From contig NZ_JTDI01000007.1 of NCBI RefSeq assembly GCF_000802225.1, positions 62,001 to 126,000 of the forward strand: a stretch of DNA of 64,000 nt, read 5' to 3'. This document shows positions 41,375-49,920 of this stretch, one piece after another. The DNA comes from Novosphingobium malaysiense (GTDB lineage: Bacteria > Pseudomonadota > Alphaproteobacteria > Sphingomonadales > Sphingomonadaceae). The position numbers and the translations under genes were made by a program. The notes below the pieces were generated by a model. The model did no database searches. It saw nothing but the letters and a program-made list of their open reading frames with translations, and had not been told where the DNA came from. Each line of letters starts with the position of its first letter. Positions within the stretch are counted from its first letter, which is position 1.

Positions 41375-42061
41375 ATGGACCAACCTGTCGCTGCCGCACC
41401 TGCGCCCGCCCCTGCAACCTCCCGCTCTCTTTTCGTCTATTCCCTCCTTTACGGGGGGCTCGTCGTGCTGGCGGGCGTGCTGGGCACAAAGCTCGCCTCG
41501 CTGGGACACTGGCCGGTGCTGGGTGATCTCGCGGTCGAATCGGGAATCTTCGCCTTCCTGCTGCTGGTCGTGCTGTCGAGCGCCGTCGCCGAACTGCACG
41601 GCAAGGACGCCGCGAACCGGCTCGTACGCTACGGCTTCATCCCGCTGATCGTCTCGATGCTGTTGCTGACTTTCGTCATCCATGTGGTGCCGCCGGCGCC
41701 GTTCTGGGACGACCAGGAAGCCTTCGCCCGGCTTCTGGGCCAGGGTGCGCGCATGCAGTTTGCCGGGCTGGTCTCCTACGGCGTGTCGCAGACGCTCAAC
41801 GTCTATCTGTTCTCCAGGCTCGCGGGCGAGAACCTCGGGCACGAGCGCAGTGGCATGCTGCTGATGCGCGCCTGGATCGCGAGCATGCTGTCGCAGACGA
41901 TCGATACGGTGCTGTTCATCTCCATCTCGTTTGCAGGGCAGGATCTGCCTCTGATTTCCATCATGGAAGGGCAGATCATCTCGAAACTGCTGCTTTCCAC
42001 GATCATGGTGCCGCCGTTCATCTGGTTCTTCGTGAAACTGGGGCGGCGCCTCGACGCTTGA
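41375..42061 (+). CDS. queuosine precursor transporter (YhhQ/VUT family)
   Basis: The 228-residue membrane protein of the VUT family has about six segments. LYGGLVVLAGVLGTKLASLG near 26, VVLSSAVAELHGKDAANRLV near 66, LNVYLFSRLAGENLGHERSG near 145, and ISKLLLSTIMVPPFIWFFV near 203 fit YhhQ, which imports preQ0/preQ1 for queuosine in tRNA. The N-terminus has a Pro/Ala-rich tail. ATG 41375 has GAGG 6 bases upstream and is preferred to ATG 41369. No queuosine gene is nearby. Confidence 0.88.
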   Translation: MDQPVAAAPAPAPATSRSLFVYSLLYGGLVVLAGVLGTKLASLGHWPVLGDLAVESGIFAFLLLVVLSSAVAELHGKDAANRLVRYGFIPLIVSMLLLTFVIHVVPPAPFWDDQEAFARLLGQGARMQFAGLVSYGVSQTLNVYLFSRLAGENLGHERSGMLLMRAWIASMLSQTIDTVLFISISFAGQDLPLISIMEGQIISKLLLSTIMVPPFIWFFVKLGRRLDA

Positions 42062-42076
42062 GGAGGCTGCAGACCC

Positions 42077-42685
42077 GTGTGCAATCACTATGGCAACATC
42101 GCGGGCGCCGAAGATCTCATCTCCAGCTGGCGTGACTATATCGCCTGGTCGCTCGACAGCGACATCCCGCAGGGTTCGTTTGAAACGGATCTCTGGCCGA
42201 AGCGCGAAGCGATGGTGGTGCGCGACGCAGCCGGCGGCGCCGTAATCGACCGCCTGCGCTGGGGCGCGCCGCTCAAGGTGCCCGGCAAGCGCCCGGGAAC
42301 CACGATCACCCGGCGCGTGACGAACGTGCGCAATCTGGCCAGCCCCTTCTGGCGCTCCATGCTCGCTTCCCCGGCACAGCGCTGCCTCGTGCCCTTCACC
42401 CGCTTTGCCGAGCCGAAGCCGGGGGCAGGCAGGGAAGAAGTCTGGTTTCGGGTGAATGCCACGACGGTGCCTGCCTTCGCCGGCATCTGGCGCGCTTCCG
42501 AGGAGGGCAACGTCTTCGCGTTCCTGACCTGCGAACCGAACCCGCTGGTGGGGCCGATCCACCCCAAGGCGATGCCGGTGATACTTCATCCCGAGGACTA
42601 CCAGGACTGGCTCGACGGCGCTCCTGCGCAAGATTTCGCCAGGCCGTTTCCCTCCCAGCTCATGGCCGTGACCGCGGCGGACTGA
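42077..42685 (+). CDS. SOS response-associated peptidase (YedK/HMCES family)
   Basis: YedK-type proteins cross-link to abasic sites in single-stranded DNA through Cys2, exposed when Met1 is removed. The 202-residue product starts GTG then Cys, and the other active-site residues are present: Asn in RVTNVRN near 81, Glu in RFAEPKPG near 113, and His in GPIHPKAMPVIL near 157. The canonical NARSE is altered to NVRNL, a variant I associate with sphingomonads. GGAGG lies 10 bases before the GTG. It follows the transporter gene by 15 bases. Confidence 0.9.
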   Translation: MCNHYGNIAGAEDLISSWRDYIAWSLDSDIPQGSFETDLWPKREAMVVRDAAGGAVIDRLRWGAPLKVPGKRPGTTITRRVTNVRNLASPFWRSMLASPAQRCLVPFTRFAEPKPGAGREEVWFRVNATTVPAFAGIWRASEEGNVFAFLTCEPNPLVGPIHPKAMPVILHPEDYQDWLDGAPAQDFARPFPSQLMAVTAAD

Positions 42686-42772
42686 GCGATTCGCTGCAAT
42701 CATCCGGGCGGCAAACGCCAATCTGCCGGAAAACCTCTTCAAATCCGCGCCAAGGGTACTAAAGCCCATCCC

Positions 42773-43684
42773 ATGTCGAATCCCCACGATCCCGCCATGC
42801 TCGCCAAGGCCGAAACGCTCGTCGATGCGCTGCCCTATATGCAGCGATATGCCGGCCGCACTTTCGTGGTGAAGTATGGCGGTCATGCGATGGGCGATCC
42901 TGAACTGGCGCACGACTTCGCCGAGGACGTGGTGCTGCTCAAGGCGGTTGGCATCAATCCCGTGGTGGTCCACGGCGGCGGGCCGCAGATTGGCGCCATG
43001 CTCAAGAAGGCAGGGATCGAAAGTCAGTTCGTCGACGGCCTGCGCGTGACCGACAAGGCGACCGCCGAAGTGGCGGAAATGGTCCTGTCGGGCGCGATCA
43101 ACAAGGAAATCGTCGGCTGGATCACCAAGGCCGGCGGCAAGGCCATGGGCATTTCCGGCAAGGACGGAAAGATGGTCACGGCCCGCAAGGTCCAGCGCAC
43201 CAAGAAGGACCCCGACAGCCTGATCGAGCAGGTGGTCGATCTCGGCTTCGTGGGCGAGCCCGACACGATCGACACCTCGGTGATAGAGACGATTTCGTCT
43301 GCCGGCATGATCCCGGTGATCGCCCCGATCGCCCCCGGCGCCGAAGGCGACACCTACAATGTCAACGCCGATACGATGGCCGGCGCCATTGCCGCTGCAC
43401 TCGGAGCCGCGCGCCTTTTCCTGCTCACCGACGTACACGGCGTGCTCGACAAGCAGGGCAACCTGCTGACCGACCTCAGGCCTGCCGACATCGAGCGCCT
43501 GCAGCAAGACGGTACGATTTCCGGCGGCATGATCCCCAAACTGGAAACCTGCGTGCACGCCGTCGAAGCGGGGTGCGAGGCTGCGGTCGTGCTTGACGGG
43601 CGTGTATCGCATGCCATGTTGCTGGAAATATTCACGCAGGAAGGGGCCGGCACGCTGATCCGCACGGGCCAGGCAACCAAGTGA
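42773..43684 (+). CDS. argB: acetylglutamate kinase
   Basis: ArgB phosphorylates N-acetylglutamate, the second step of arginine synthesis. The 303-residue length and the N-terminal helix before FVVKYGGHAM (near residue 31) suggest the arginine-inhibited hexameric class. VVVHGGGPQIGAML near 64, GLRVTDKATAEVAEMVLSG near 86, and YNVNADTMAGAIAAAL near 195 are family blocks. The frame ends at TGA, which overlaps a GTG that could start the next gene. No other arg gene is adjacent. Confidence 0.96.
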   Translation: MSNPHDPAMLAKAETLVDALPYMQRYAGRTFVVKYGGHAMGDPELAHDFAEDVVLLKAVGINPVVVHGGGPQIGAMLKKAGIESQFVDGLRVTDKATAEVAEMVLSGAINKEIVGWITKAGGKAMGISGKDGKMVTARKVQRTKKDPDSLIEQVVDLGFVGEPDTIDTSVIETISSAGMIPVIAPIAPGAEGDTYNVNADTMAGAIAAALGAARLFLLTDVHGVLDKQGNLLTDLRPADIERLQQDGTISGGMIPKLETCVHAVEAGCEAAVVLDGRVSHAMLLEIFTQEGAGTLIRTGQATK

Positions 43685-43719
43685 GGGGCTTCAAAAGGCT
43701 GAAAGGTATCACGAATCCC

Positions 43720-44292
43720 ATGCGCACCAGAGCCGCATCCAGGACCATGCTCGCCACCGCACTTTCGGGCAGCGTGCTGCTGCTCGCGGGCTGCGACAAC
43801 AATGCGCCTTCGCCGGAGATGACCGCCGAGGCGACCGGATTTGCAACCGATGCCGTCGTCACAGAGCCGGCACCGCTTCCTTCGGTGGATGCATCCGCGG
43901 CCGCAAGCGCCGGCATCGCTGCCGGACTGGACATGGCCGCGCTGCACGAACGCCGCGATCCCGAACGCCTGCTGCGCTACTATACCAACGCGATCCGCGT
44001 CGGCGACTGGATCGATGCCGCAAAGGCCTGGAGCCTCGATGCGCAGATGACGCCGGAGAAGCTGCAGGCCGAGTTCGGCGGGCAGGCAGGCCCCAAGATC
44101 GCGGTGGGCAAGGGCGATGTTGAAGGGGCTGCCGGCTCGCTCTATTACGAAGCACCGATCGTCGTCGATTTCGCCGATGGGCGCCCGTCCAAGCGGGGCA
44201 CCATCGTGCTGCGCCGCGTGAACGACGTGCCCGGCGCGAGCGAGGAACAGCTCAACTGGCGGATCGAGCGTACGTCCACGCTGGTCCCCTGA
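43720..44292 (+). CDS. predicted lipoprotein of unknown function
   Basis: The 190-residue product begins MRTRAASRTMLATALSGSVL and has the lipobox LLAG-Cys near residue 25, then an acidic/Pro linker. The body from about 65 has LLRYYTNAIRVGDWIDAAKAW near 85, SLYYEAPIVVDFADGRPSKRG near 142, and a basic C-terminal strand. The layout (helices, then a beta sheet) is like small periplasmic SnoaL/NTF2-type domains, without firm proof. A GTG at 43681 overlaps the argB stop and is the alternative start. It probably shares the argB transcript. Confidence 0.7.
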   Translation: MRTRAASRTMLATALSGSVLLLAGCDNNAPSPEMTAEATGFATDAVVTEPAPLPSVDASAAASAGIAAGLDMAALHERRDPERLLRYYTNAIRVGDWIDAAKAWSLDAQMTPEKLQAEFGGQAGPKIAVGKGDVEGAAGSLYYEAPIVVDFADGRPSKRGTIVLRRVNDVPGASEEQLNWRIERTSTLVP

Positions 44293-44442
44293 TTCCCGGC
44301 CCGAACGCACTGCACGGATCGGTATTCGTCGAAAGCTGTCGATCAGCGGTAGAGCGCACCCTTGCCGGGATGGCGCCTGCTCGGCTATCAGCGCGTCCAG
44401 CCTCGACCTGAGCGCGGGTCCCCATCAGGAAAGGAGCAGGTG

Positions 44443-44736
44443 TTGCTGTTCGCCACCCTCTACGAGATCGTCCAGTATCTCATCAATATCATCGTCTTCG
44501 TGGTGATTGTGCAGTTCGTGTTGAGCCTGCTCATCTCGTTCAACGTGGTCAACATGCACAACCAGTTCGTCGCGGCAGTCTATCACGCCCTAAACGCCAT
44601 TCTCGATCCGCTGTTGCGGCCTATCCGGCGGATAATGCCCAATACCGGTGCGATCGACTTTTCGCCGATGATCCTGATCATCGGGCTGACCATCCTCGGC
44701 ATCATCCTTCGCAACCTGGCGATAGCGTACGCGTAA
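44443..44736 (+). CDS. yggT: YggT family membrane protein
   Basis: The 97-residue protein has two YggT domains of one membrane segment each: LYEIVQYLINIIVFVVIVQF at the start, LDPLLRPIRRIMPNTGAIDF near 57, and SPMILIIGLTILGIILRNL near 76. The PL.PIRR block is diagnostic. YggT proteins are tied to osmotic stress and envelope organisation. The start is probably TTG 44443, 6 bases after AAGGAG; GTG 44440 is too close to the site. Its stop overlaps the folD start (TAATG). The 150-base gap before it has no gene. Confidence 0.88.
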   Translation: MLFATLYEIVQYLINIIVFVVIVQFVLSLLISFNVVNMHNQFVAAVYHALNAILDPLLRPIRRIMPNTGAIDFSPMILIIGLTILGIILRNLAIAYA

Positions 44737-45635
44737 TGTCGGAAGCTGCGATCATCGACGGCAAGGCCTTTGCTGCGGGCCTGCGTGAACGCGTCGCCAA
44801 GGTAGCAGCCGATTTCGAGGCGCAGGCAGGCCGCAAGGCGGGCCTCGCGGTCGTGCTGGTGGGCGAGGATCCGGCCAGCCAGGTCTACGTGCGCAACAAG
44901 AACAAGCAGACGGTCGCCTGCGGCATGAACAGCTTCGAGCACAAGCTGCCCGCCGAAACGCCGGAGGCGGATCTGCTGGCGCTGGTCGAAAAGCTCAATG
45001 CCGACCCGGCGGTGGACGGTATCCTCGTCCAGCTGCCGCTCCCGGCGCACATGAACGAGCAGAAGGTGATCGCCACGATCAACCCCGACAAGGACGTCGA
45101 CGGCTTCCACGTCGTCAACGTCGGGCGTCTGGCGACCGGCCTGCCCGGCTTCGTGCCCTGCACGCCGCTGGGCTGCACGATGCTGCTGAAGGACCGGCTG
45201 GGATCGCTCTCCGGTCTCAATGCCGTGGTGATCGGCCGCTCGAACATCGTCGGCAAACCGATGGCGCAGTTGCTTCTTCGTGAGAACTGCACGGTGACGA
45301 TTGCCCACAGCCGGACGCAGAACCTCCCCGAGGTCGTGCGCGGTGCCGACATTGTCATTGCAGCGGTCGGTCAACCTGAAATGGTCAAGCAGGACTGGAT
45401 CAAGCCCGGCGCGACCGTGATCGATGTCGGCATGAACCGCCTGCCGCCGCCCGAAGGTGAAACCAAGGGCAAGCTCGTCGGCGACGTCGATTTCGCTGGT
45501 GCTTCGAAGGTGGCCGGATCGATCACCCCCGTCCCTGGCGGCGTCGGCCCGATGACTATCGCCGTTCTGCTGCGCAACACTATCGTCGCCGCGCATCGCA
45601 ATGCCGGGGTCACGCTGGACGAGAGCGCGGTTTGA
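44736..45635 (+). CDS. folD: bifunctional methylenetetrahydrofolate dehydrogenase/cyclohydrolase
   Basis: FolD interconverts 5,10-methylene- and 10-formyl-tetrahydrofolate with NADP. The 299-residue protein shows VGEDPASQVYVRNKNKQTVAC near residues 42-62 with catalytic Tyr and Lys, GILVQLPLPAHMN near 95, NPDKDVDGFHVVNVG near 115, the cofactor site VIGRSNIVGKPMAQLLL near 165, and the signature TPVPGGVGPMTIAVLL near 262. The ATG overlaps the yggT stop and its own stop lies in the TTGA start of the next gene, so three genes are coupled. Confidence 0.97.
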   Translation: MSEAAIIDGKAFAAGLRERVAKVAADFEAQAGRKAGLAVVLVGEDPASQVYVRNKNKQTVACGMNSFEHKLPAETPEADLLALVEKLNADPAVDGILVQLPLPAHMNEQKVIATINPDKDVDGFHVVNVGRLATGLPGFVPCTPLGCTMLLKDRLGSLSGLNAVVIGRSNIVGKPMAQLLLRENCTVTIAHSRTQNLPEVVRGADIVIAAVGQPEMVKQDWIKPGATVIDVGMNRLPPPEGETKGKLVGDVDFAGASKVAGSITPVPGGVGPMTIAVLLRNTIVAAHRNAGVTLDESAV

Positions 45636-46339
45636 ACCGCTTCGGCGCCTTCCTGCTGGCAGGTGCGACGGTGGCAATGCTCGCCGCGCCCGCGAGTGCT
45701 GACAGGCGCCGTCGACCTGCGGGCGTGGGGACGGCCAATCCCAGCGCCCTGATCGCGGCCGAGATCGCCTTTGCCCGTGCCGCGCGCGAAGACGGGCAAT
45801 GGACCGCCTTCCGCAAGTTCGCGGATGACGAGGCCGTGATGTTCGTGCCCCAGCCCGTCATGGCGAAGGACTGGCTGAAAGGCCGCGCCAATCCTGCTCA
45901 GCCCGTGCAGTGGGAACCCTACCAGGTCTGGATGAGCTGCGACGGCACGCTCGGCGTGACCAAGGGCGAATGGAACCGTCCGGACGGGTCGGTTGGCTAT
46001 TTCACCACGATCTGGAAGCAGCAGAAGAAGGGCGATTACCGCTGGGTGCTCGATCAGGGCGATGCGCTGAACGAGCCGCTGGAAAAACCCGACTGGCTTT
46101 CCGCAAGCGTAGCGGATTGCCCCCAGCGCGGCAGCGGCGAGCCTCAGCACACCGGCGACGGCGATCACGAGAAGCGTCGCGAAGCTGGAATGACCGGTTA
46201 TGGGCAGGCCGATGACGGCACCCTGAGGTGGAGCTACAAGGTGTCGCCCGACAACTCGCGCGTGCTGTCCGTCTACCTGCGCAAGAACGGGAGCATGACC
46301 GAGGTCTTGTCTTCATCCGTGGCCGGGCAGGCGAACTGA
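45632..46339 (+). CDS. secreted DUF4440/SnoaL-like protein
   Basis: The 235-residue protein has a signal peptide (MNRFGAFLLAGATVAMLAAP, cleavage near ASA-DRR). The body has ALIAAEIAFARAAREDGQWT near residue 40, FVPQPVMAKDWL near 72, WEPYQVWMSCDGTLGVTKGE near 95 and GYFTTIWKQQKKGDYRWVLD near 122, the pattern of an NTF2-like (DUF4440) fold that often binds small ligands. The last 60 residues form extra strands. The TTG start overlaps the folD stop (TTGA). Its function is unknown. Confidence 0.75.
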   Translation: MNRFGAFLLAGATVAMLAAPASADRRRRPAGVGTANPSALIAAEIAFARAAREDGQWTAFRKFADDEAVMFVPQPVMAKDWLKGRANPAQPVQWEPYQVWMSCDGTLGVTKGEWNRPDGSVGYFTTIWKQQKKGDYRWVLDQGDALNEPLEKPDWLSASVADCPQRGSGEPQHTGDGDHEKRREAGMTGYGQADDGTLRWSYKVSPDNSRVLSVYLRKNGSMTEVLSSSVAGQAN

Positions 46340-46346
46340 GCGCAGC

Positions 46347-46982
46347 ATGCTCGACCTGTTCCTCTCGGCTTTCGTCACCCTTTTCGTGGTGATCGACCCA
46401 CCCGGCTGCGCGCCGATCTATGCAGGGCTTTCGGCAGAGGCGAGCCGGCGACAGGCCGTGATCATGGCCGCGCGCGCCTGTGCGGTCGCGGCCATGATCC
46501 TTGTGGCCTTCGCGCTGTTCGGAAAGCAGTTGCTCGGTGCGTTGCATGTCGAGCTCGACGCCTTCCGCATCGCGGGTGGCATCATGCTGTTCATGATCGC
46601 GGTCGACATGGTCTTCGAAAAGCGCACCCAGCGGCGCGAGGAACGCGCCGAAAAGCTGATAGCCGAGCACGCCGAAACGCCCGAAGTGGAAGACGTTTCG
46701 ATCTTCCCGATGGCTATGCCGATGCTCGCCGGGCCCGGCTCGATCGCGACGATCATGCTGCTGATGAGCCGCGCCCACGGCTTCGAGCAAACGATGACGG
46801 TGCTGGCCGCGATGCTCTCGGTCATGCTCCTGAGCTTTGGCGCCCTCGCTGCCGCCGGCCCGCTCATGCGGGTGCTGGGGGACAAGGTCGAGGCCGTGAT
46901 CACCCGCCTGCTGGGCGTGCTGCTTGCTGCTCTGGCAGCGCAGTATGTGATCGATGGGGTGACGGCCTCGCTGCTGCGCTAG
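46347..46982 (+). CDS. MarC family integral membrane protein
   Basis: The 211-residue protein has six membrane segments. FVTLFVVIDPPGCAPIYAGL near residue 9 and IFPMAMPMLAGPGSIATIML near 120 are the two mirrored halves of the MarC fold, each with a Pro-Gly element. The central loop (FEKRTQRREERAEKLI) is highly charged. MarC proteins were once linked to multiple antibiotic resistance but have no proven substrate. It follows the NTF2-like gene by 7 bases, so it is probably in the folD transcript. Confidence 0.88.
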   Translation: MLDLFLSAFVTLFVVIDPPGCAPIYAGLSAEASRRQAVIMAARACAVAAMILVAFALFGKQLLGALHVELDAFRIAGGIMLFMIAVDMVFEKRTQRREERAEKLIAEHAETPEVEDVSIFPMAMPMLAGPGSIATIMLLMSRAHGFEQTMTVLAAMLSVMLLSFGALAAAGPLMRVLGDKVEAVITRLLGVLLAALAAQYVIDGVTASLLR

Positions 46983-47025
46983 CGGCTGATCAACCCGAAC
47001 CAGCCACATTCCCCGTTCGGCTAAG

Positions 47026-47838
47026 TCAAACCCGCCGCAGGAACCCGTCGACCGAGGCGGTGATGACGATCTTGTTCTCGATGGTCTTGTCGAGTTCGAA
47101 GGCGAGCTTGCCTCCATCCGCCGCGGTGCGGCCTTCGTCAGCCAGCCGCTTCTGGTATTCCCAGACCGCCGTGCGCGGGTTGTCGCCTTTGCCCCAGGGC
47201 CGGTCGGCGCACATTTCGTCGGGCAGGTCTTCCACGCCGGTATCCCAGACCACGCAGTAGGACCCCTTCGAGGTCAGCGGCGCGTAGAGTTCCAGCTCTT
47301 CCAGCACATGTTCGTGCGTATGGTTGGAATCGAGGAAGACCATTATCCGCTCGTACCCTTCGGCATGGGCCTTCACCTGCTCGAAGATCTCGGGCGCCAC
47401 CGAAGAGCCCTGGATGGTGGTGATCTTGTGTGCCATCGGGTGCGCCTCGATCCCGGCGCGGTTGTGCGCGCGGATATCGATGTCGACGCCCACCACCTTG
47501 CGGCGGCTGGCCTTCGGATCGAGCACGGTACCCGCTTCGAGGGCATCGCAGTAGTCGAGCATGGCCAGCATCGAGGCCGAGAGGATCAGCGATCCGCCGT
47601 GGGCAATGCCGGTCTCGACGATCAGGTCGGGGCGACAGGCCCAGATCAGTTCCTGGATCGCATACTGGTCCTGCGGCACCTGGATGATCGGGCGGCCGAG
47701 CCAGGTGAAATTCTGCGCATAATTGTGCCGGATCGCCTCGCGCAGCCAGATCTGCGTCATGCCGAGGAACGCGGTATCCTCGCCGATGCCGCGGATGTTG
47801 TCCTGCACATAGGCAGCGAACTTGGCGTTTTCAGACAT
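47026..47838 (-). CDS. CmcI-type (cephalosporin hydroxylase family) methyltransferase
   Basis: The 270-residue protein belongs to the family named after CmcI, in practice SAM-dependent O-methyltransferases that often modify sugars. IQVPQDQYAIQELIW near residue 52, LIVETGIAHGGSLILSASML near 72 (SAM loop), VVGVDIDIRAHNRAGI near 114, and VFLDSNHTHEHVLEELELYA near 167 (metal and substrate region) are typical. It is the last gene of the minus arm of the glycan region, 15 bases after an FkbM-type methyltransferase. Confidence 0.85.
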   Translation of the reverse strand: MSENAKFAAYVQDNIRGIGEDTAFLGMTQIWLREAIRHNYAQNFTWLGRPIIQVPQDQYAIQELIWACRPDLIVETGIAHGGSLILSASMLAMLDYCDALEAGTVLDPKASRRKVVGVDIDIRAHNRAGIEAHPMAHKITTIQGSSVAPEIFEQVKAHAEGYERIMVFLDSNHTHEHVLEELELYAPLTSKGSYCVVWDTGVEDLPDEMCADRPWGKGDNPRTAVWEYQKRLADEGRTAADGGKLAFELDKTIENKIVITASVDGFLRRV

Positions 47839-47853
47839 GCAATCAATTCCCGA

Positions 47854-48582
47854 TCATGTGAGGCGTGTGCAGTGGATGTCCCACCAGCGCGTACGCGGGG
47901 CGAGGCGGTTGCCTTCGCGGTCGCGCACCGTCGTGGCGTAGTGTTCCACCATATCGTTGTAGGAGAGCCAGTCGCCCTCGATATCGCGGCCAAGCGGACC
48001 GGAGGCACCGGCAGGGAAGACGTGGCCGTGTTCGGCATCGGTGCGCCCCTCGACGGTCGACTGGTCGAGCAGCTTGAACCCGTCGTAACCGCAAGCGGCG
48101 AGGGTTTCCATGTAGTCGAAGCCGAAGCGGCAATCCTCGACGCTGACGCAGGCGGGCAGCAACGGTGCGTCGCGGAGCTGGTCGAGCACGACATGATCGA
48201 CCCCTTCGACATCGATCTTGAGATAGTAGGGCACGCCGTATTGCTCGAACAGTTCGGGCAGCGTCACGCACTGCACGGTGATGCGCTCACACGTGCTGTC
48301 GTCGCGTCCGGCCCAGCCCGGATCGATGCTGCTCCAGTGGTCGTTGTCGAGATTGACGAGAAAGCTCGTCTCGCCCGAGTGCTCCCAGATGGCGGCATGA
48401 ACGATGGTAAGGCGGCCCTGTTCCACTGCATCGGCGAAACGCTCCGAAGCCTTGGCGCAGAGCGCGGGATTGGCTTCCAGCGCGACGACATCGTAGCCGA
48501 GCTTCAGATAGTAGTCGGTGTCGTCCCCGTTGTTCATGCCGAGGTCGAAGATCAGGCGGCTGTCGCGGGCATAGGCTGTCAT
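47854..48582 (-). CDS. FkbM family methyltransferase
   Basis: The 242-residue protein has the SAM-binding opening LIFDLGMNNGDDTDYYLKLG near residue 10 with VVALEANPALCAKA, then TLPELFEQYGVPYYLKIDVEG near 108, which is the FkbM catalytic region. FkbM enzymes put methyl groups on hydroxyls of sugars or polyketides. The ATG at 48582 leaves only 4 bases to the upstream gene, and GGGGTGA precedes it. It lies between a larger FkbM protein and a CmcI-type methyltransferase; three methyltransferase genes in a row suggest a heavily methylated glycan. Confidence 0.85.
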   Translation of the reverse strand: MTAYARDSRLIFDLGMNNGDDTDYYLKLGYDVVALEANPALCAKASERFADAVEQGRLTIVHAAIWEHSGETSFLVNLDNDHWSSIDPGWAGRDDSTCERITVQCVTLPELFEQYGVPYYLKIDVEGVDHVVLDQLRDAPLLPACVSVEDCRFGFDYMETLAACGYDGFKLLDQSTVEGRTDAEHGHVFPAGASGPLGRDIEGDWLSYNDMVEHYATTVRDREGNRLAPRTRWWDIHCTRLT

Positions 48583-48586
48583 CGGA

Positions 48587-49801
48587 TCACCCCTGCTCCT
48601 TCGGCAGCGCATAGACGACGGCGCCGGTACCGCACCAGCTGTGCAGCCGCATCAGGAAGCGATAGTCCTCAAGCGTTTCCATCAGCCATGCGGGTGTCCG
48701 CCAGATGCCGTCCGCATTGTGATAAGTGGTCACGGCAAGGATCGGGCGGTGGCGCCGGATCGTCTCTTGCGCACCGCGCAGCGCATCGCGCTCCGCGCCT
48801 TCCAGATGCAGTTTGATGAAATCGGGTGCGAGATCGAGGCTGTCGAGCGTTTCGCTGCGCAGTGTGTCCTGCCCGGTGGTGGAGAATTGCGAGGCATAGC
48901 CGAGGCCGCGATGGAAGGGCCGCGTATCGTTCTCCGCGCCGAGTGCGGCGGATACGAGCGCGATCCGCTCGGCCACGTCCGGTGCCATCGCCGCGCGCAT
49001 GGCTTCGATGGCGGCCATGTTGTCGGGATCGGGTTCGATGGCCACGATCTGCCTGAACGCATTGTCGCGCAGAGCCGCGAACTTGCGCGTGACCTGCCCA
49101 TGATGCGCGCCACCATCGACGAACTCATCCAATGCGTCGGCGCTGGCGCTCACCTCGGGAATGAAGAAGCGGTCGCTTCTCGTGACGGGCGCACCTTCGA
49201 AGGTCCACTCCTCGCGCAACATGCGCCAGGCGAGGAACTGCAGATGATGCGCACGCGACAGATCGTCGTCCCACCCTTCAAGAACCTCTGCGGTTCGCGC
49301 GAAATCGGTGTCGCTCAGCGGATCGGCGAACCAACCGTTCGAAAGCGGGTGCCTATCGCGCTGGCTCTCGGCGACATCGTAGAAGGGGACGATCTCGGCC
49401 CAGCCGTCCGTCGCCAGTTCGCTTTCCAGCGGCTTGAAGGGCGCCGTGGCGACGCAGAGGATCAGCGGCGCATCCTGCTTCACATGGGACGGCACATCAT
49501 CAGGATGCGCGATCTGAACGCCGCGCCAGAACGGGTCCTTGCGCAGCGTCTCGGCATTGCGGTCGACGACAAGGCCGATCTCGTGGCCGAGCGAGGCGAA
49601 GTAGTCGCGCGCCATCCGGCCCATATCGCCGCCGCCATAAAGCGTAATCGGAAAGCGGGGAGGTTGCGGCGCCGCACGGCAGGCGCTGTCCCTCAGTTCA
49701 GCCAGCAGCGCGCGTGCTTCGCTGCGCCCCGGCACTTCGCGGAAATGGCGTTGGCCATAGCGATTGGCGCCAGTCAGCACCGCTGGACCCCTTTCGCGCA
49801 T
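48587..49801 (-). CDS. FkbM methyltransferase with N-terminal nucleotide-binding-like domain
   Basis: The 404-residue protein has two parts. Residues 45-140 hold ITLYGGGDMGRMARDYFASL and IGLVVDRNAETL, which look like a Rossmann-type binding domain. Residues 215-400 are an FkbM methyltransferase: DEFVDGGAHHGQVTRKFAAL near 223, AIEPDPDNMAAIEA near 253, and DSLDLAPDFIKLHLEGAERD near 320. Such fusions occur in surface-sugar clusters. The start is uncertain; ATG 49801 is used over TTG 49849. It is divergent from the epimerase gene, 119 bases away. Confidence 0.8.
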   Translation of the reverse strand: MRERGPAVLTGANRYGQRHFREVPGRSEARALLAELRDSACRAAPQPPRFPITLYGGGDMGRMARDYFASLGHEIGLVVDRNAETLRKDPFWRGVQIAHPDDVPSHVKQDAPLILCVATAPFKPLESELATDGWAEIVPFYDVAESQRDRHPLSNGWFADPLSDTDFARTAEVLEGWDDDLSRAHHLQFLAWRMLREEWTFEGAPVTRSDRFFIPEVSASADALDEFVDGGAHHGQVTRKFAALRDNAFRQIVAIEPDPDNMAAIEAMRAAMAPDVAERIALVSAALGAENDTRPFHRGLGYASQFSTTGQDTLRSETLDSLDLAPDFIKLHLEGAERDALRGAQETIRRHRPILAVTTYHNADGIWRTPAWLMETLEDYRFLMRLHSWCGTGAVVYALPKEQG

Positions 49802-49920
49802 GACCTTTTCCGTACTCCCCGTGACGAACCACGAACTTATCACACGCAAAGCGTATGGGAATCGTTAACCAAACCTTGGTAGTTGTGTCGGCCAAGGGGA
49901 AAAGGGCTTGTAGATTTACC

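Noticed and set aside
41339..43612. Open minus-strand frame of 757 codons
   Set aside because: It is antisense to yhhQ, yedK and argB. argB on the other strand is certain, and the translation has no family signature.
47308..48816. Plus-strand frame of 502 codons over the methyltransferase genes
   Set aside because: Antisense to CmcI- and FkbM-type genes with clear SAM motifs; no plausible protein features.
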